The translations under genes and the position numbers were made by a program. 64,000 bases of DNA from Alphaproteobacteria bacterium (GTDB taxonomy: Bacteria > Pseudomonadota > Alphaproteobacteria > ATCC43930 > CGMCC-115725), in the NCBI GenBank assembly GCA_028871055.1, contig JAGWON010000002.1:124001-188000 (forward strand). The letters are read 5' to 3'. The notes beneath the pieces were generated by a model. It made no database searches and was not told the DNA's origin. It saw only the letters and a list, made by a program, of their open reading frames with translations. Below are positions 40,890 through 52,932 of this stretch, piece after piece (position 1 is the first letter of the stretch; each line of letters starts with the position of its first letter).

Positions 40890-41819
40890 TTACAGCTCCA
40901 TCTCCCAATACTGCCCGATATGGTCCTTGCCCCAGCTCTGGTGCGGCTCTTCGCGCACGAGCTTGAAGCCGGCGGCCTCGTAAAGATGCCGCGCCGCGTC
41001 GAGGCCCTTCTGGGTCCACAGCACGACTTCGCGATAGCCGGCGGCGCGCGCGAAGCGCAGGCACTCGCCGATCAGTGCCTTGCCGACACCGCGGCCGCGC
41101 GCTGCGCGCGTCACCAGGAACACTCGTAGCTTGGCGACGCGCGCGCTCTGTCGCACGAGGGCGATGCAGCCGACAGCCTCGCCACCGAGCTCGGCAATCC
41201 AGCAAGCTTCGCGCGCCGGATCGTGCTGGCGCAGGAACGGCATCATGATCTCGACCATCAGTGCCTCGAAGCTCGCATCCCAGCCGTATTCCTCGGCATA
41301 AACCTGGGCATGCGTGCCGATGATCCAGCCGATGTCACCCGGTCGGTGCCGCCGCACGGTGATCGGCGCCGGCGCAGCTTCATCGCCGAGGAGCCGCTCG
41401 ATCGTCGTCATGGCGGCGAGCAGGTGGCGTCGGCCGGTTTCGGGCAGGGGACGCAGCATCTCGGCCACCGCGCGCTGCGAGCCGCGGTCGAGCGGCGCGA
41501 AGGCACACCGTCCGGCGCCGGTGAGCGTCAGATGGTGCGCGCGGCCGTCGCGCGCCGAGCGCGTCCGCGTCACCAGGCCGCGGCGGGCGAAATCCTTGAG
41601 CATGCGGCTGAGATAGCCGGCGTCGAGATCGAGCGTCGCGCCGATCTCGCCCGCGGTGGGATTCGTGCGATGCGCCAGCTCGTAGAGCACGCGCGCCTCG
41701 GTCAGCGAGAATGGGCTGCCGAGCATGCGGTCGGTGACGACGCCGATCCGCCGCGTGTAGAAGCGGTTGAAGCGCCGCACGCGGGCGACGCTGTCGGCAA
41801 GGATCGGCGGCGCTGCCAT
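40890..41819 (-). CDS. MarR-type winged helix fused to a GNAT acetyltransferase
   Basis: Protein of 309 residues from the ATG at 41819. Residues about 1-145 are a MarR domain (RFNRFYTRRIGVVTDRMLGSPFSLTEARVLYELAH; TLDLDAGYLSRMLKDFARRGLV; RTRSARDGRAHHLTLT). Residues about 155-309 are GNAT, with the acetyl-CoA loop FLVTRAARGRGVGKALIGEC. A perfect palindrome lies 20 bases upstream of the ATG. The fusion suggests that acetylation or ligand sensing is coupled to repression. Longer in-frame starts would run through the palindrome and were rejected. Confidence 0.85.
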   Translation of the reverse strand: MAAPPILADSVARVRRFNRFYTRRIGVVTDRMLGSPFSLTEARVLYELAHRTNPTAGEIGATLDLDAGYLSRMLKDFARRGLVTRTRSARDGRAHHLTLTGAGRCAFAPLDRGSQRAVAEMLRPLPETGRRHLLAAMTTIERLLGDEAAPAPITVRRHRPGDIGWIIGTHAQVYAEEYGWDASFEALMVEIMMPFLRQHDPAREACWIAELGGEAVGCIALVRQSARVAKLRVFLVTRAARGRGVGKALIGECLRFARAAGYREVVLWTQKGLDAARHLYEAAGFKLVREEPHQSWGKDHIGQYWEMEL

Positions 41820-41838
41820 GTCGTCAGCATCCGCCCGA

Positions 41839-41857
41839 TACTTGACGGAGTCAAGTA
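41839..41857. promoter_or_regulatory. MarR-type operator palindrome (TACTTGAC-GGA-GTCAAGTA)
   Basis: Perfect 8-bp arms around a 3-base spacer, 20 bases upstream of the MarR-GNAT ATG, where an autoregulatory operator is expected. TTGAC in the arm could also act as a -35. Confidence 0.6.
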
Positions 41858-41971
41858 AATGGTATGCAACCGCCGCCTCATGGCCGGCGTGACCCGGCAT
41901 CCGCGATTTCGCGTCGACGACGCAGAGGCACGGCTGCCCGGAACACGTCCGGGCACGACGGGTTGGGCGGG

Positions 41972-42595
41972 CTACCCCCGCTTCACGAGCGCGAAAGCGA
42001 AATCGCGGCCGCGGCCGCGCGCGAAGACTTGATCGATCCACAGCATCGCGAGCGGCTCGAGAAGGCGCGCGTTCGACAGTGGTCCGGCGTCGATCGCGTC
42101 GAAGCCGAGATCGCTCACCAGCTTCAGCACGGCCGGCTTCTTCGCCGCGTCATCGCCGGCGACGAACATCGCCGGCTTCACCTTGAAGCGAGCGGCGTTG
42201 GCCATGTTGTCGGCGCCGGTGTGGTTGAGCGTCTTGAACACCGACGCGCCCTTGGCCCATTGTGCGACGCGCTTGCCAGCCGAGACGCTGTGGCCGATTT
42301 CGAGGCTCATGCCCTGCGCGCCGCGCGTCAGCGGATTGGTGCAGTCGATGACGATGCGGCCGGCGAGGTTGCCGAGGCCGCCGATCGCCGCCTCGGTCTT
42401 GGGCCAGGGCGTCGCCAGCACGATCGCCTCGGCATCGGCCGCCGCTGCCGCCGGCGTCGTCGGCTGCGGCCGCAGGCCCTGATATTTCGCCGCCTTGGGA
42501 TCGGGCACGCCCAGCTTCACCGTGTGTCCGGCCGTGCTCCAACCCTGCGCCAATGCCTGGCCTACGGCACCGGCACCGATGATCGCGATCCGCAT
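41972..42595 (-). CDS. NADPH-dependent F420-reductase-like (NAD(P)-binding) protein
   Basis: Protein of 207 residues from the ATG at 42595, which has GGAGG upstream. The Rossmann start MRIAIIGAGAVGQALAQGWSTAGHTV is followed by VLATPWPKTEAAI and IDCTNPLT, the pattern of the FNO/NADP-oxidoreductase-coenzyme-F420 family. In bacteria without F420 such proteins probably reduce other substrates. Longer in-frame starts are unsupported. Confidence 0.82.
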   Translation of the reverse strand: MRIAIIGAGAVGQALAQGWSTAGHTVKLGVPDPKAAKYQGLRPQPTTPAAAAADAEAIVLATPWPKTEAAIGGLGNLAGRIVIDCTNPLTRGAQGMSLEIGHSVSAGKRVAQWAKGASVFKTLNHTGADNMANAARFKVKPAMFVAGDDAAKKPAVLKLVSDLGFDAIDAGPLSNARLLEPLAMLWIDQVFARGRGRDFAFALVKRG

Positions 42596-42759
42596 GTCCG
42601 CCTCCGCTTGTGCTTGGACGAGAGCGCCGATGCTAGGCCGGCCGCGACACGCCGCCAACTGGACAGCGCGGCAAGCCTTGGGCTTAATGCGCGAACGCCG
42701 CGCCGGCGGGGAGGCGCGGCCCACTTGGTTCCTGGCGGGGGAAGGACCAGATTACCGGC

Positions 42760-45435
<2,676 letters not shown>

Positions 45436-45457
45436 CGAGCGGCACGGAGCGGGGGAC

Positions 45458-45742
45458 GTGAGACGCGCGCTGATCGCCGCAACGGTTGCCGTGGCGCTGT
45501 CCGCCGCATTCTCCGGCTCTGCCCTCAGCCGGAGCGGCGGTTCGTCCCATGAGCCGCGTCAACCGCGCCTCAGCAGCGGCCACTCGCGCAGTAGCCACAG
45601 CGGCCGAAGCAGCCGCCCGCACCGCACGAGCAATAAGTCAGGCATCCGGTTCATCAAACGGACCTGCAAGACCGACGCGTGCCGGAAGAAGCACCCGAGC
45701 GGCACCTACATGATCGCCGTCAAGCCGAAGAAGTCACGCTGA
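45458..45742 (+). CDS. Small secreted basic protein
   Basis: Protein of 94 residues with a GTG start, preceded by GGAGCGGGGGAC. It has a signal peptide (RRALIAATVAVALSAAFSGSALS), a serine/arginine/histidine-rich middle and a compact C-terminus with two cysteines (GIRFIKRTCKTDACRKKHPSGTYMIAV). It lies 22 bases after alaS. I do not recognise the family; the conserved-looking C-terminus and leader make it a plausible gene. Confidence 0.6.
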   Translation: MRRALIAATVAVALSAAFSGSALSRSGGSSHEPRQPRLSSGHSRSSHSGRSSRPHRTSNKSGIRFIKRTCKTDACRKKHPSGTYMIAVKPKKSR

Positions 45743-45787
45743 TCGCGCCGCGCGCGGCGATTCCGTCGGCCGGCCGCCGCGACCGGG

Positions 45788-46231
45788 CTAATGCGGCAAC
45801 AGCTCCGCCGCGTGCCGTGCATCGCGCGACGTGAGCCGCGAAATATCGAGCGACAGCTCCCGCGGTCCGCGCAGTGCCAGGTCGGAGAGCGACAGGATGC
45901 CGACCAGCCGCTTCTGGCGATTGATGACCGGCATATGATGAATCTTCTTCTCCTCCATGCGCTGCACGGCGCCGTCGACGGTCTCGTCGTCGAAGCACCA
46001 GGTGACGCCCTTCGTCATCACCTGCTTGGCCTTGGTCGTCTTCGGGTCGAGGCCGTCGGCGACCGCGCGACAGGCGAGATCGCGGTCGGTGATCATGCCG
46101 ACCATGCGGTCGTGCGCTCCGACCGGCAGGCACCCGATGCCATAATCGCGCATTTTCCGCGCCACCTCGGCGAGCGAGCTGTCCGGGCCGATCCATTCGG
46201 CGTGTTGAGTCATGGCTTCGCGAACGAACAT
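45788..46231 (-). CDS. CBS-pair domain protein
   Basis: Protein of 147 residues consisting of two CBS motifs: VREAMTQHAEWIGPDSSLAEVARKM...GCLPVGAHDRMVGMITDRDLACRAV, and KQVMTKGVTWCFDDETVDGAVQRM...HHMPVINRQKRLVGILSLSDLA. Such stand-alone proteins bind adenine nucleotides and sense energy or stress. No partner domain. The upstream 368 bases (46232-46599) contain no gene I can support. Confidence 0.87.
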   Translation of the reverse strand: MFVREAMTQHAEWIGPDSSLAEVARKMRDYGIGCLPVGAHDRMVGMITDRDLACRAVADGLDPKTTKAKQVMTKGVTWCFDDETVDGAVQRMEEKKIHHMPVINRQKRLVGILSLSDLALRGPRELSLDISRLTSRDARHAAELLPH

Positions 46232-46599
46232 TGCTACCTCCTGCGCTCATCGGCGTCGGCGCGGGCGCGCCGCATTCGTCGCGCGGGATATCGTTCCACG
46301 CCCGCGCGCGTCAGGAACTCCGCCGCTCGCGGCGGACCGCCCTGTCTTGCGGATCGAGCCACGTTCCGGAGGCCGGAACCGGATTTAAGATCTGTTTCCG
46401 CAGAAGGGGGACACGGCGTCCCAGAAATCCTCCTGCTGGACGCATGATATCCGCTCTACGCGGGTCGGCCAACGACAATCAAATCGATTGCTATTGTTTC
46501 TTCCGTTGGCAACGGCTCGCGATGTTTCATCTCGCGCCGTGCAAAGTTGCTTGCGCCCGGGCGCCGCCGTCGGCTCAGCGGGAGAGTACGGCTGCGCGG

Positions 46600-47340
46600 T
46601 CACAACGCGCGCTCATGCGCCAGCCACAGCACGTCGCCCTCGCGCGGCCGGTCGAGCGGCGCCATGCCCGGATCGCCGCTATAGGCGCGATAGCCGAGCT
46701 CGCTCAGCATCCGCCACAGCGAAGCGACGCTGCCGCCGCCGCGCATCAGGTGCTGCTCGTTGAATTCGATCAGCAGCGCAGGTCTGAAGCGCATGAGCGT
46801 TTGCCGCCCGCCCTCGACCATCGCCTGCTCCCAGCCTTCGATATCCGCCTTGATGAAATCGAGGCGCGGGAGTGAGAGGCGGGCGGCGAGAGCATCGAGC
46901 GTCGTCACCTCGACCGTCTCGGTCTCGGCCGCTCCGGCGCGCGTCTGCGGTCCCAGATGCGCGAGGCCGAAACCGTAGCTGCCCGATCGTTTCACCGGAA
47001 TGGTGAGCGTCGCCGTACCGGGCGCCGATCCGAGCGCCAGCGGCAGGATCTCGACGTTGTGCAGGCGGTTTAGGCGGATCGCCGTGCGCAGGATGCGGCG
47101 CGCATAGCTCTGCGGCTCGATCGCGTAGACGCGGCCAAGTCGGGCCAGACGGGCGAACAGCTTGGCGTATTGGCCGGCATGCGCGCCGACGTCGAGCACT
47201 ACCGCGTCGGCCGGAACGAGCCGCCGCAACAGCGGCAGCATGTCGCGATGGTGCTGCTTGAAGACCGCCTTGAAGAGATGGGCGAACAGCCCGGCGGTGA
47301 TCCGACCGCGATAGGGCGAAACGGCCGGCCCGCCGGCCAT
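46600..47340 (-). CDS. FkbM-family methyltransferase
   Basis: Protein of 246 residues from the ATG at 47340, two bases after the icd stop. The SAM-binding motif VVLDVGAHAGQYAKLFARL, EPQSYARRILR and the FkbM signature LDFIKADIEGWEQAMVEGG are present. The family O-methylates sugars, lipids or secondary metabolites. Reading the frame further upstream would only run through icd. Confidence 0.87.
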   Translation of the reverse strand: MAGGPAVSPYRGRITAGLFAHLFKAVFKQHHRDMLPLLRRLVPADAVVLDVGAHAGQYAKLFARLARLGRVYAIEPQSYARRILRTAIRLNRLHNVEILPLALGSAPGTATLTIPVKRSGSYGFGLAHLGPQTRAGAAETETVEVTTLDALAARLSLPRLDFIKADIEGWEQAMVEGGRQTLMRFRPALLIEFNEQHLMRGGGSVASLWRMLSELGYRAYSGDPGMAPLDRPREGDVLWLAHERAL

Positions 47341-47342
47341 GC

Positions 47343-48557
47343 TCACGCCATCTTCTGCTTCAGCCGCGCGTCGAGCCGGTCGAGGAAGGCGGTGGTGTCG
47401 AGGAATGGCGTCGTCGGGCCGATCAGGATGGCGAGGTCCTTGGTCATCTCGCCGGACTCGACTGCTTCGATGCACACCTTCTCGAGCGTTTCGGCGAAGC
47501 GGATGACGTCGGGCGTCTTGTCGAACGTGCCGCGATACCAGAGGCCGCGCGTCCAGGCGAAGATCGAGGCGATCGGATTGGTCGAGGTCGCCTTGCCCTG
47601 CTGGTGCAGGCGGAAGTGCCGCGTTACCGTGCCGTGCGCCGCCTCGGCCTCGACCGTCTTGCCGTCGGGCGTCATCAGCACCGAGGTCATCAAGCCAAGC
47701 GAGCCGTAGCCCTGTGCCACCACGTCGGATTGCACGTCGCCGTCGTAGTTCTTGCACGCCCAGAGGTAGCCGCCGGTCCACTTGAGCGCCGACGCCACCA
47801 TGTCGTCGATCAGCCGGTGCTCGTAGGTCAGCTTCTTGGCCTTGAACTTGTCGACGAACTCGCGTTCGAACACCTCCTGGAACAGGTCCTTGAAGCGCCC
47901 GTCATAGACCTTGAGGATGGTGTTCTTGGTCGAGAGGTAGACCGGCCAGCCGCGTTGCAGGCCATAGTTGAAGCAGGCGCGGGCAAAGCCGCGGATCGAT
48001 TCATCGAGATTGTACATGCCCATCGCGATGCCCGCCTCGGAGAAGTCGAACACGTCGTAGGTCACGGGCTTGCCGCCTCCCGTCGGCGTGAACGTCATGG
48101 TCAGCGTGCCCGGCCCCGGCACCTTGAAGTCCGTGGCGCGGTATTGGTCGCCGTAGGCGTGGCGGCCGATGACGATCGGCGCGGTCCAGCTGGGCACCAG
48201 CCGTGGGATGTTCTTGATGACGATCGGCTCGCGGAAGATGGTGCCGCCGAGGATGTTTCTTATTGTTCCGTTCGGCGACCGATACATCTTCTTGAGGTTG
48301 AATTCCTTCACCCGCGCCTCGTCGGGCGTGATGGTGGCGCACTTGACGGCGACGCCGTATTTCCGGTTCGCGTTGGCGGAATCGACCGTGACCTGATCGT
48401 CGGTGCGGTCGCGCTCCTCGATGCCCAGGTCGTAATATTTCAGGTCGATATCGAGATAGGGCAGGATCAGCTTGTCCTTGATGAACTTCCAGATGATGCG
48501 GGTCATTTCGTCGCCGTCCATCTCGACGACGGGGGTGGCGACCTTGATCTTCTTCAT
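47343..48557 (-). CDS. icd: NADP-dependent isocitrate dehydrogenase
   Basis: Protein of 404 residues of the eukaryote-like type II dimeric subfamily typical of alphaproteobacteria. It begins [21 protein letters not shown], has [19 protein letters not shown] (the substrate-binding Ser-Asn-Arg region) and [24 protein letters not shown] (metal-binding Asp), and ends in a typical FLDRLDARL helix. It makes 2-oxoglutarate and NADPH. Confidence 0.97.
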   Translation of the reverse strand: MKKIKVATPVVEMDGDEMTRIIWKFIKDKLILPYLDIDLKYYDLGIEERDRTDDQVTVDSANANRKYGVAVKCATITPDEARVKEFNLKKMYRSPNGTIRNILGGTIFREPIVIKNIPRLVPSWTAPIVIGRHAYGDQYRATDFKVPGPGTLTMTFTPTGGGKPVTYDVFDFSEAGIAMGMYNLDESIRGFARACFNYGLQRGWPVYLSTKNTILKVYDGRFKDLFQEVFEREFVDKFKAKKLTYEHRLIDDMVASALKWTGGYLWACKNYDGDVQSDVVAQGYGSLGLMTSVLMTPDGKTVEAEAAHGTVTRHFRLHQQGKATSTNPIASIFAWTRGLWYRGTFDKTPDVIRFAETLEKVCIEAVESGEMTKDLAILIGPTTPFLDTTAFLDRLDARLKQKMA

Positions 48558-48671
48558 GCGCGGGAGGCCTTCCGTACGGACTGGGCAGAAACCGCGGGCG
48601 GGCGCCGCGCGGCGGGCGCGACAATAGCTACGCGCTCCAGGCCACGCAAGCCGCCCGGTGCCGCACCTGGA

Positions 48672-49256
48672 TCAAACCAGGCCGCTTTTCGCCGGTGTCG
48701 TCGGCTGCGGCGCGGCCGCGAGCGCCGCCGGCAATTCCTCGACCCGCGGCAGGACCTGGAACAGCGTCCGCGTGCTGAGCGGCGCGAAGCCGGAATCGAT
48801 GACGTGCTCGAACAGGCGGAGCAGCGGCACCCAGTAATCCTGCACGTCGATCAGGAAGATCGGCTTGTCGTGCAGGCCGAGCTGCCGCCACGTGATGCAT
48901 TCGAGCGCCTCTTCCAGCGTGCCGAAGCCGCCCGGCAGGATGGCGAAGGCATCGGCCAGCTCAAACATGGTCTGCTTCCGTTCGTGCATGCTGCCGACCA
49001 CCATCAGCCGCGTCAGGCCGGTATGGCCGATTTCGCGGTCGTGCAGGTGGCCCGGAATGATGCCGACGACCTCGCCGCCATAGGCCAGCGCGGTATCGGC
49101 CATCAGCCCCATGAGCCCGACGCGGCCGCCGCCATAGACGAGGCCGATCCGGTTCTCGGCCAGCAGGCTGCCCATGCGGATGGCGGCGGCGCGATAGGAT
49201 TCGTCGACGTCGCCTGCGGCGCCGCAATAGACGCAGATACGGTTGATCACTGCCAT
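48672..49256 (-). CDS. LOG-family nucleotide phosphoribohydrolase
   Basis: Protein of 194 residues from the ATG at 49256 (GAGGGAAGC upstream). RICVYCGAAGDVDESY opens the domain; LVYGGGRVGLMGLMADTAL and LPGGFGTLEEALECITW (PGGxGTxxE) are the LOG/lysine-decarboxylase-like signatures. It cleaves nucleoside monophosphates, including cytokinin ribotides. Confidence 0.9.
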   Translation of the reverse strand: MAVINRICVYCGAAGDVDESYRAAAIRMGSLLAENRIGLVYGGGRVGLMGLMADTALAYGGEVVGIIPGHLHDREIGHTGLTRLMVVGSMHERKQTMFELADAFAILPGGFGTLEEALECITWRQLGLHDKPIFLIDVQDYWVPLLRLFEHVIDSGFAPLSTRTLFQVLPRVEELPAALAAAPQPTTPAKSGLV

Positions 49257-49491
49257 GCTTCCCTCGTGACCGGCCCGCAGAATGCCCGCAAGCAGTGGGC
49301 CGGGTCGAGCGCTCCGTGCGCCGATGCGGACGTCGGCCGATTTGACGCCGATGCCGGACGCGGTGTCCGCGTTCACGCCGCAGCCGCGGAATTCCGCAGG
49401 CGGGCGGAACCGGCACGGAGTTTGCGACGGTGTCGGCAAAACACTGGAAAAGCCCCGTTAACCAACGCCGCCAAGAAAGGCGAAAGACGAA

Positions 49492-49875
49492 ATGAAGCCC
49501 GTTACCCTAACTGCGCTGGCGGGGACTGGCGCACTGACCGCTGCGCTGGCGGCGCTACCGCTCGGCGGCGCGGCATTCGGCGGCGCTGTCGGACTGGCGC
49601 TGACCGGCGCCGGCATGATCGCCTGCGGCATGGCCTTCCGCCGCCACACGCACGAAGCCGCCGCGGCTGAGGGCCCGGCACGGATGGCGCCGGCGCCGCT
49701 CGCGCCGGTGCCGCGGTTCTTTCCCGCCGGCGGACCGACCGGACTTTTGGTGCCGTTCGGCCGCAAAGGCCAGACGATGTCGGAGGCCAGTCTGACGCGC
49801 GACCTCGTGCGCCGCGCCGAGCGCGTCTGCGCCATCGCGCGCGCCCGAACCGAGCATGAGACCGAAACCCGCTGA
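49492..49875 (+). CDS. Small putative membrane protein
   Basis: Protein of 127 residues with two adjacent hydrophobic segments (TALAGTGALTAALAALPLGG and GGAVGLALTGAGMIACGMA), a proline/alanine-rich linker and a charged C-terminal helix (LVRRAERVCAIARARTEHET). A possible ribosome-binding site (AAAGGCGAAAGACG) precedes the ATG. Not a family I recognise. The minus strand is also open in high-GC DNA here, so this is uncertain. Confidence 0.5.
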   Translation: MKPVTLTALAGTGALTAALAALPLGGAAFGGAVGLALTGAGMIACGMAFRRHTHEAAAAEGPARMAPAPLAPVPRFFPAGGPTGLLVPFGRKGQTMSEASLTRDLVRRAERVCAIARARTEHETETR

Positions 49876-49891
49876 GCGCGGTCGCGCGCGG

Positions 49892-50227
49892 TTACAGCAC
49901 CGGCCCGGCGAAGACCTGCCGGCCCTCGCGATCCTCGATCTCGACGACCCAGACATCGGGATCGCGTTGGACCTGGCGGGCGATGTAGGCGTCGGCGGTT
50001 GGCTCGTCGACGAGGCCCTCGCCGGTAGCGCGGAACCAAGCGAGTTCGCCGTTCTTGCCGCGGGTCTGGGCGAGGACCGTGCAGCCGAGATCGAGCCGAT
50101 TGAGCTTGACCAGGATGGTGCCGGCGTCCTCGTCACCGCGCCGCGCCACGGCGATCGGCACCGCGCGAAGCGTGCATAGCCGGACCGCCGCCTGCACCAC
50201 CAGCTTGGTCTTGAGCCGCGCTTCCAA
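49892..50227 (-). CDS. DUF1491 family protein
   Basis: Protein of about 111 residues. ARLKTKLVVQAAVRLC, then VARRGDEDAGTILVKLNRLDLG, and the ending DAYIARQVQRDPDVWVVEIEDREGRQVF match DUF1491, widespread in alphaproteobacteria and of unknown function. The start is taken as TTG at 50227, eight bases after the VOC protein stop, because the domain begins there. Confidence 0.75.
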   Translation of the reverse strand: MEARLKTKLVVQAAVRLCTLRAVPIAVARRGDEDAGTILVKLNRLDLGCTVLAQTRGKNGELAWFRATGEGLVDEPTADAYIARQVQRDPDVWVVEIEDREGRQVFAGPVL

Positions 50228-50235
50228 CGCGCGGC

Positions 50236-50622
50236 TCAGCCGCTCTTGGGGAAGTTGAGCTCGATCATCACGCCGTTCGGATCGGGAAAGAAGATTTGTT
50301 GCACGCCGGCGCCGGGCGGGTCGCGCACCTCGAACTTGATGCCGCGCGCGGCGATGTGCTTGCGCATGCCGGCGAAGTCCTCGCCGACGAAGGCGACGTG
50401 GTCGAAATTGCCGGTGTGCGCGCCGTCGGGGCCGGCGCCGATCGCGCCGCTGTCGGGCACCAGGTGGACGACCGGCTGCTCGCCGCAATAGAGCCAATAG
50501 CCGGGGAAGGTGAGCGGCGGGCGCCAGCCGGCGCGGAAGCCGAGCACGGTCTCGTAAAACGTCTTGGTGCCCTCCATGTCCCGGGTCCGCACGGTGACGT
50601 GATTGAGCTGGGTCAACGGCAT
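50236..50622 (-). CDS. VOC-family (glyoxalase-like) protein
   Basis: Protein of 128 residues from the ATG at 50622 (AGGAGA upstream). It has a paired beta-alpha-beta-beta-beta fold: LNHVTVRTRDMEGTKTFYETVLGFRAG, then FDHVAFVGEDFAGMRKHIAARG and QIFFPDPNGVMIELNF, with His and Glu metal ligands. It could be a lyase, dioxygenase or resistance protein; the substrate is unknown. Confidence 0.87.
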   Translation of the reverse strand: MPLTQLNHVTVRTRDMEGTKTFYETVLGFRAGWRPPLTFPGYWLYCGEQPVVHLVPDSGAIGAGPDGAHTGNFDHVAFVGEDFAGMRKHIAARGIKFEVRDPPGAGVQQIFFPDPNGVMIELNFPKSG

Positions 50623-50704
50623 GGGTGTCTCCTGTCGCGGCAATTTTAGCGCAGCGCCATGCCGCCGCGCGACAGCGGAAAACCATCGCCGCGGCCGATG
50701 CGGT

Positions 50705-51751
50705 CTAGCGTCGATGCACCAGGCGCTTGAACGTCTGCGCCGCCGCTTCGCGCCAGCCGAGGATGCGGCCGCGCGCGGTGTGCGGATTGGCGATCAGCAG
50801 GCCCCAGCGCTCGCGCCGCTGTGCCAGGAACGATTTCTTGTAGCGATCGTCGCCGCGGCCGAAATCGATCTCGTGCGGCTTGTCGCGCTCGAGCACGCGC
50901 TCCATCATGCGCATGGTCAGAATGGTGCCGATCGAGAGATCGTCGAAGCGCATCGCATGCGCGAGCTTGTAGATCGTGACGCGGCCGCGCCAGGCGATCC
51001 AGCATTGCGCCGCGGCCGGCACGTCATCGACCTTGAGGATGCCGAGACGCAGCGCGCCGGTGGTCGCCGCTGCGCGGATCAGATGCGGCATGAAATCGGG
51101 AAAAGGTTCCGCGTGCTTCCAGCTTTCGGCGTAGACGCGCTGGTAATCGGCGACGCCCCCCGCGATCGCGGACTCGTCATCGTGGAAGACGTAGTCGACG
51201 CGATGCGCCGCGGCGAGCGCCTTGCTCTTGCGCCTCCAGGTGTTGCGCACCTCGCCCGGCCGCGCGGCGACATAGCGCGCGAAATCGACGCCGGCAGTCT
51301 CCTCGTACCAAGTACCGCTGTCGAAGTAGCGCTGCGGTCGGAAGCCGGTGGCGGCGAAAGCGTCGCTCAACCGCGCGAACGATTCGTCGTGCGGGTCGAG
51401 GCCGGCCAGCTGAACCGCGTCGAAGCGCGCATCGGCGATTTCGCGCGCAATCTCACCGAGCGCCTCGCCGAGGGCGCCGCCGCCGGCGGCGTAAACCGGC
51501 CCGTGCTCGGTGCTGTAATAGTTCGACAGGCTGAGCAGGCGGTGCCCCTTCGCCAGCAGGCGGCAGACCAGCGCCGCGCGCGTTCGACCGTCGACATAGA
51601 GTCGCGCGTGGCTGCCGCCTTCGGTTCCGTAGCGCGCCAGGACGTGGTACCAGAGCGGCAGGGAGAAAAAGCTTCGCTCGGCCGCGCGCGCGAACAGATC
51701 GGCGAGCGGCGCGGGCAGGCGGCTGAAATCGGGATCGTCGTGAACGGCCAT
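50705..51751 (-). CDS. GNAT acetyltransferase (BioF2-like/CelD-type), copy 1
   Basis: Protein of 348 residues of the PF13480 type: an N-terminal GNAT-like half with SFFSLPLWYHVLARYG and a C-terminal half with VRNTWRRKSKALAAAH, RLGILKVDDVPAAAQCWIAWRGRVTIYKLAH, and DFGRGDDRYKKSFLAQRRERWGL, the conserved substrate block. Divergent from a second member 83 bases away. Such proteins often acylate cell-surface or polysaccharide precursors. Confidence 0.82.
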   Translation of the reverse strand: MAVHDDPDFSRLPAPLADLFARAAERSFFSLPLWYHVLARYGTEGGSHARLYVDGRTRAALVCRLLAKGHRLLSLSNYYSTEHGPVYAAGGGALGEALGEIAREIADARFDAVQLAGLDPHDESFARLSDAFAATGFRPQRYFDSGTWYEETAGVDFARYVAARPGEVRNTWRRKSKALAAAHRVDYVFHDDESAIAGGVADYQRVYAESWKHAEPFPDFMPHLIRAAATTGALRLGILKVDDVPAAAQCWIAWRGRVTIYKLAHAMRFDDLSIGTILTMRMMERVLERDKPHEIDFGRGDDRYKKSFLAQRRERWGLLIANPHTARGRILGWREAAAQTFKRLVHRR

Positions 51752-51834
51752 TGGACGTCGGCTTGCCCGGGATGCAACAGCTTACACCGGCACGGCGCGC
51801 GCGATAGCGCGACTCGTGGTGGTGGCGGCCGGCG

Positions 51835-52932
51835 ATGAAGGGCATCGCGCTCGAACTCGCGCCCGTCGAGTCGCGGCCGGCGCTCGAGGCCGAATGGCGT
51901 GCGTTCGAGGCACGCGCGGCACATGGCTTCTTCTTGTCGGCGGCCTGGATCGGGACTTGGCTTGCGACGCTTCCGCCCGCGCTGCGGCTCTACCGCGCCG
52001 TCGGGCGCCGGAGCGGCCAAGCGATCGGTCTCGCGGTCGTTGCCGTCACCACGACGCGGCCGTTTTTGCGCGCGCCGTCGCGGGGGCTCCATCTCAATTC
52101 CACCGGCGACGAGCGCTGGGACTGCATCGCCATCGAGCACAACGGGTTTCTCGCTGCGCCCGCCGACCAGGCGGTGCTGATCGCCGCCCTCGGCGACTGG
52201 TTCACCGCCGGCGCCGGCGGCCTCGGCGACGAGTTGCGCCTGCCCGGCATCGGTGGCGGCCTGGCGACGGATTTTCTCGACCGCAACCGGCTGCTGCACA
52301 GCACGCAACAGCGGCCGGGCTTCGCCGTCGATCTCGCGCGCGTGCGCGATGCCGATGATTTCACTGCCGTCCTGTCGAGCAACGCGCGCCAGCAGCTTCG
52401 CCGCGCTCAGCGCGAATTCGAACGCGATGGGGCGATCGCGGTGACCGAAGCGCGCGATGCGGGCGAGGCGCTCGCCTTTTTCGCCGCACTCAAGGAACTG
52501 CACGTGCGCTCGTGGCAGCGGCGCGGCCAGCGCCACGCCTTCGTCGAGCCATATTTCGAGGTCTTCCACCGCGCTCTGATCGAGCGCGAGTTCGGGCACG
52601 GCGCGATTCAGCTGCTGCGCATCACGGTGGCGGAACGCGCCATCGGCTATCTCTACAACTTCCGCCGCGCCGGGCGCGTCTATGCCTATCAAAGCGGCTT
52701 CGACGATGGCGAGCGCAAGCGCCGCCCAGGTGTGCTGAGCCATGCGCTGGCGATCGGCCACAACGCGGCGGCGGGCGCGGCGGTCTACGACTTTCTCGCC
52801 GGCGAGAACCAGCTCAAGACGAGCTTCGCCACCGATCGCTACGCGCTGGCGTGGCAGGTGATCCGCTTCCCGCGGCTCAAGTACCGGCTGGAATCGGCGG
52901 CGCGCCACGCCAAGCAGCGGCTGTTCGGTTAG
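51835..52932 (+). CDS. GNAT acetyltransferase (BioF2-like/CelD-type), copy 2
   Basis: Protein of 365 residues with the same arrangement: HGFFLSAAWIGTWLATLPPALRLYRAV, SSNARQQLRRAQREFERDG, LLRITVAERAIGYLYNFRRAGRVYAYQSGFD, and YDFLAGENQLKTSFATDRYALAW. The last 56 bases overlap the 3' end of the amine oxidase on the other strand. It is a diverged paralogue of the 50705-51751 gene. Confidence 0.85.
   Translation: MKGIALELAPVESRPALEAEWRAFEARAAHGFFLSAAWIGTWLATLPPALRLYRAVGRRSGQAIGLAVVAVTTTRPFLRAPSRGLHLNSTGDERWDCIAIEHNGFLAAPADQAVLIAALGDWFTAGAGGLGDELRLPGIGGGLATDFLDRNRLLHSTQQRPGFAVDLARVRDADDFTAVLSSNARQQLRRAQREFERDGAIAVTEARDAGEALAFFAALKELHVRSWQRRGQRHAFVEPYFEVFHRALIEREFGHGAIQLLRITVAERAIGYLYNFRRAGRVYAYQSGFDDGERKRRPGVLSHALAIGHNAAAGAAVYDFLAGENQLKTSFATDRYALAWQVIRFPRLKYRLESAARHAKQRLFG

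Noticed and set aside
47604-49670. A 688-codon open frame opposite icd and the LOG gene
   Set aside because: Shadow of two well-supported genes.
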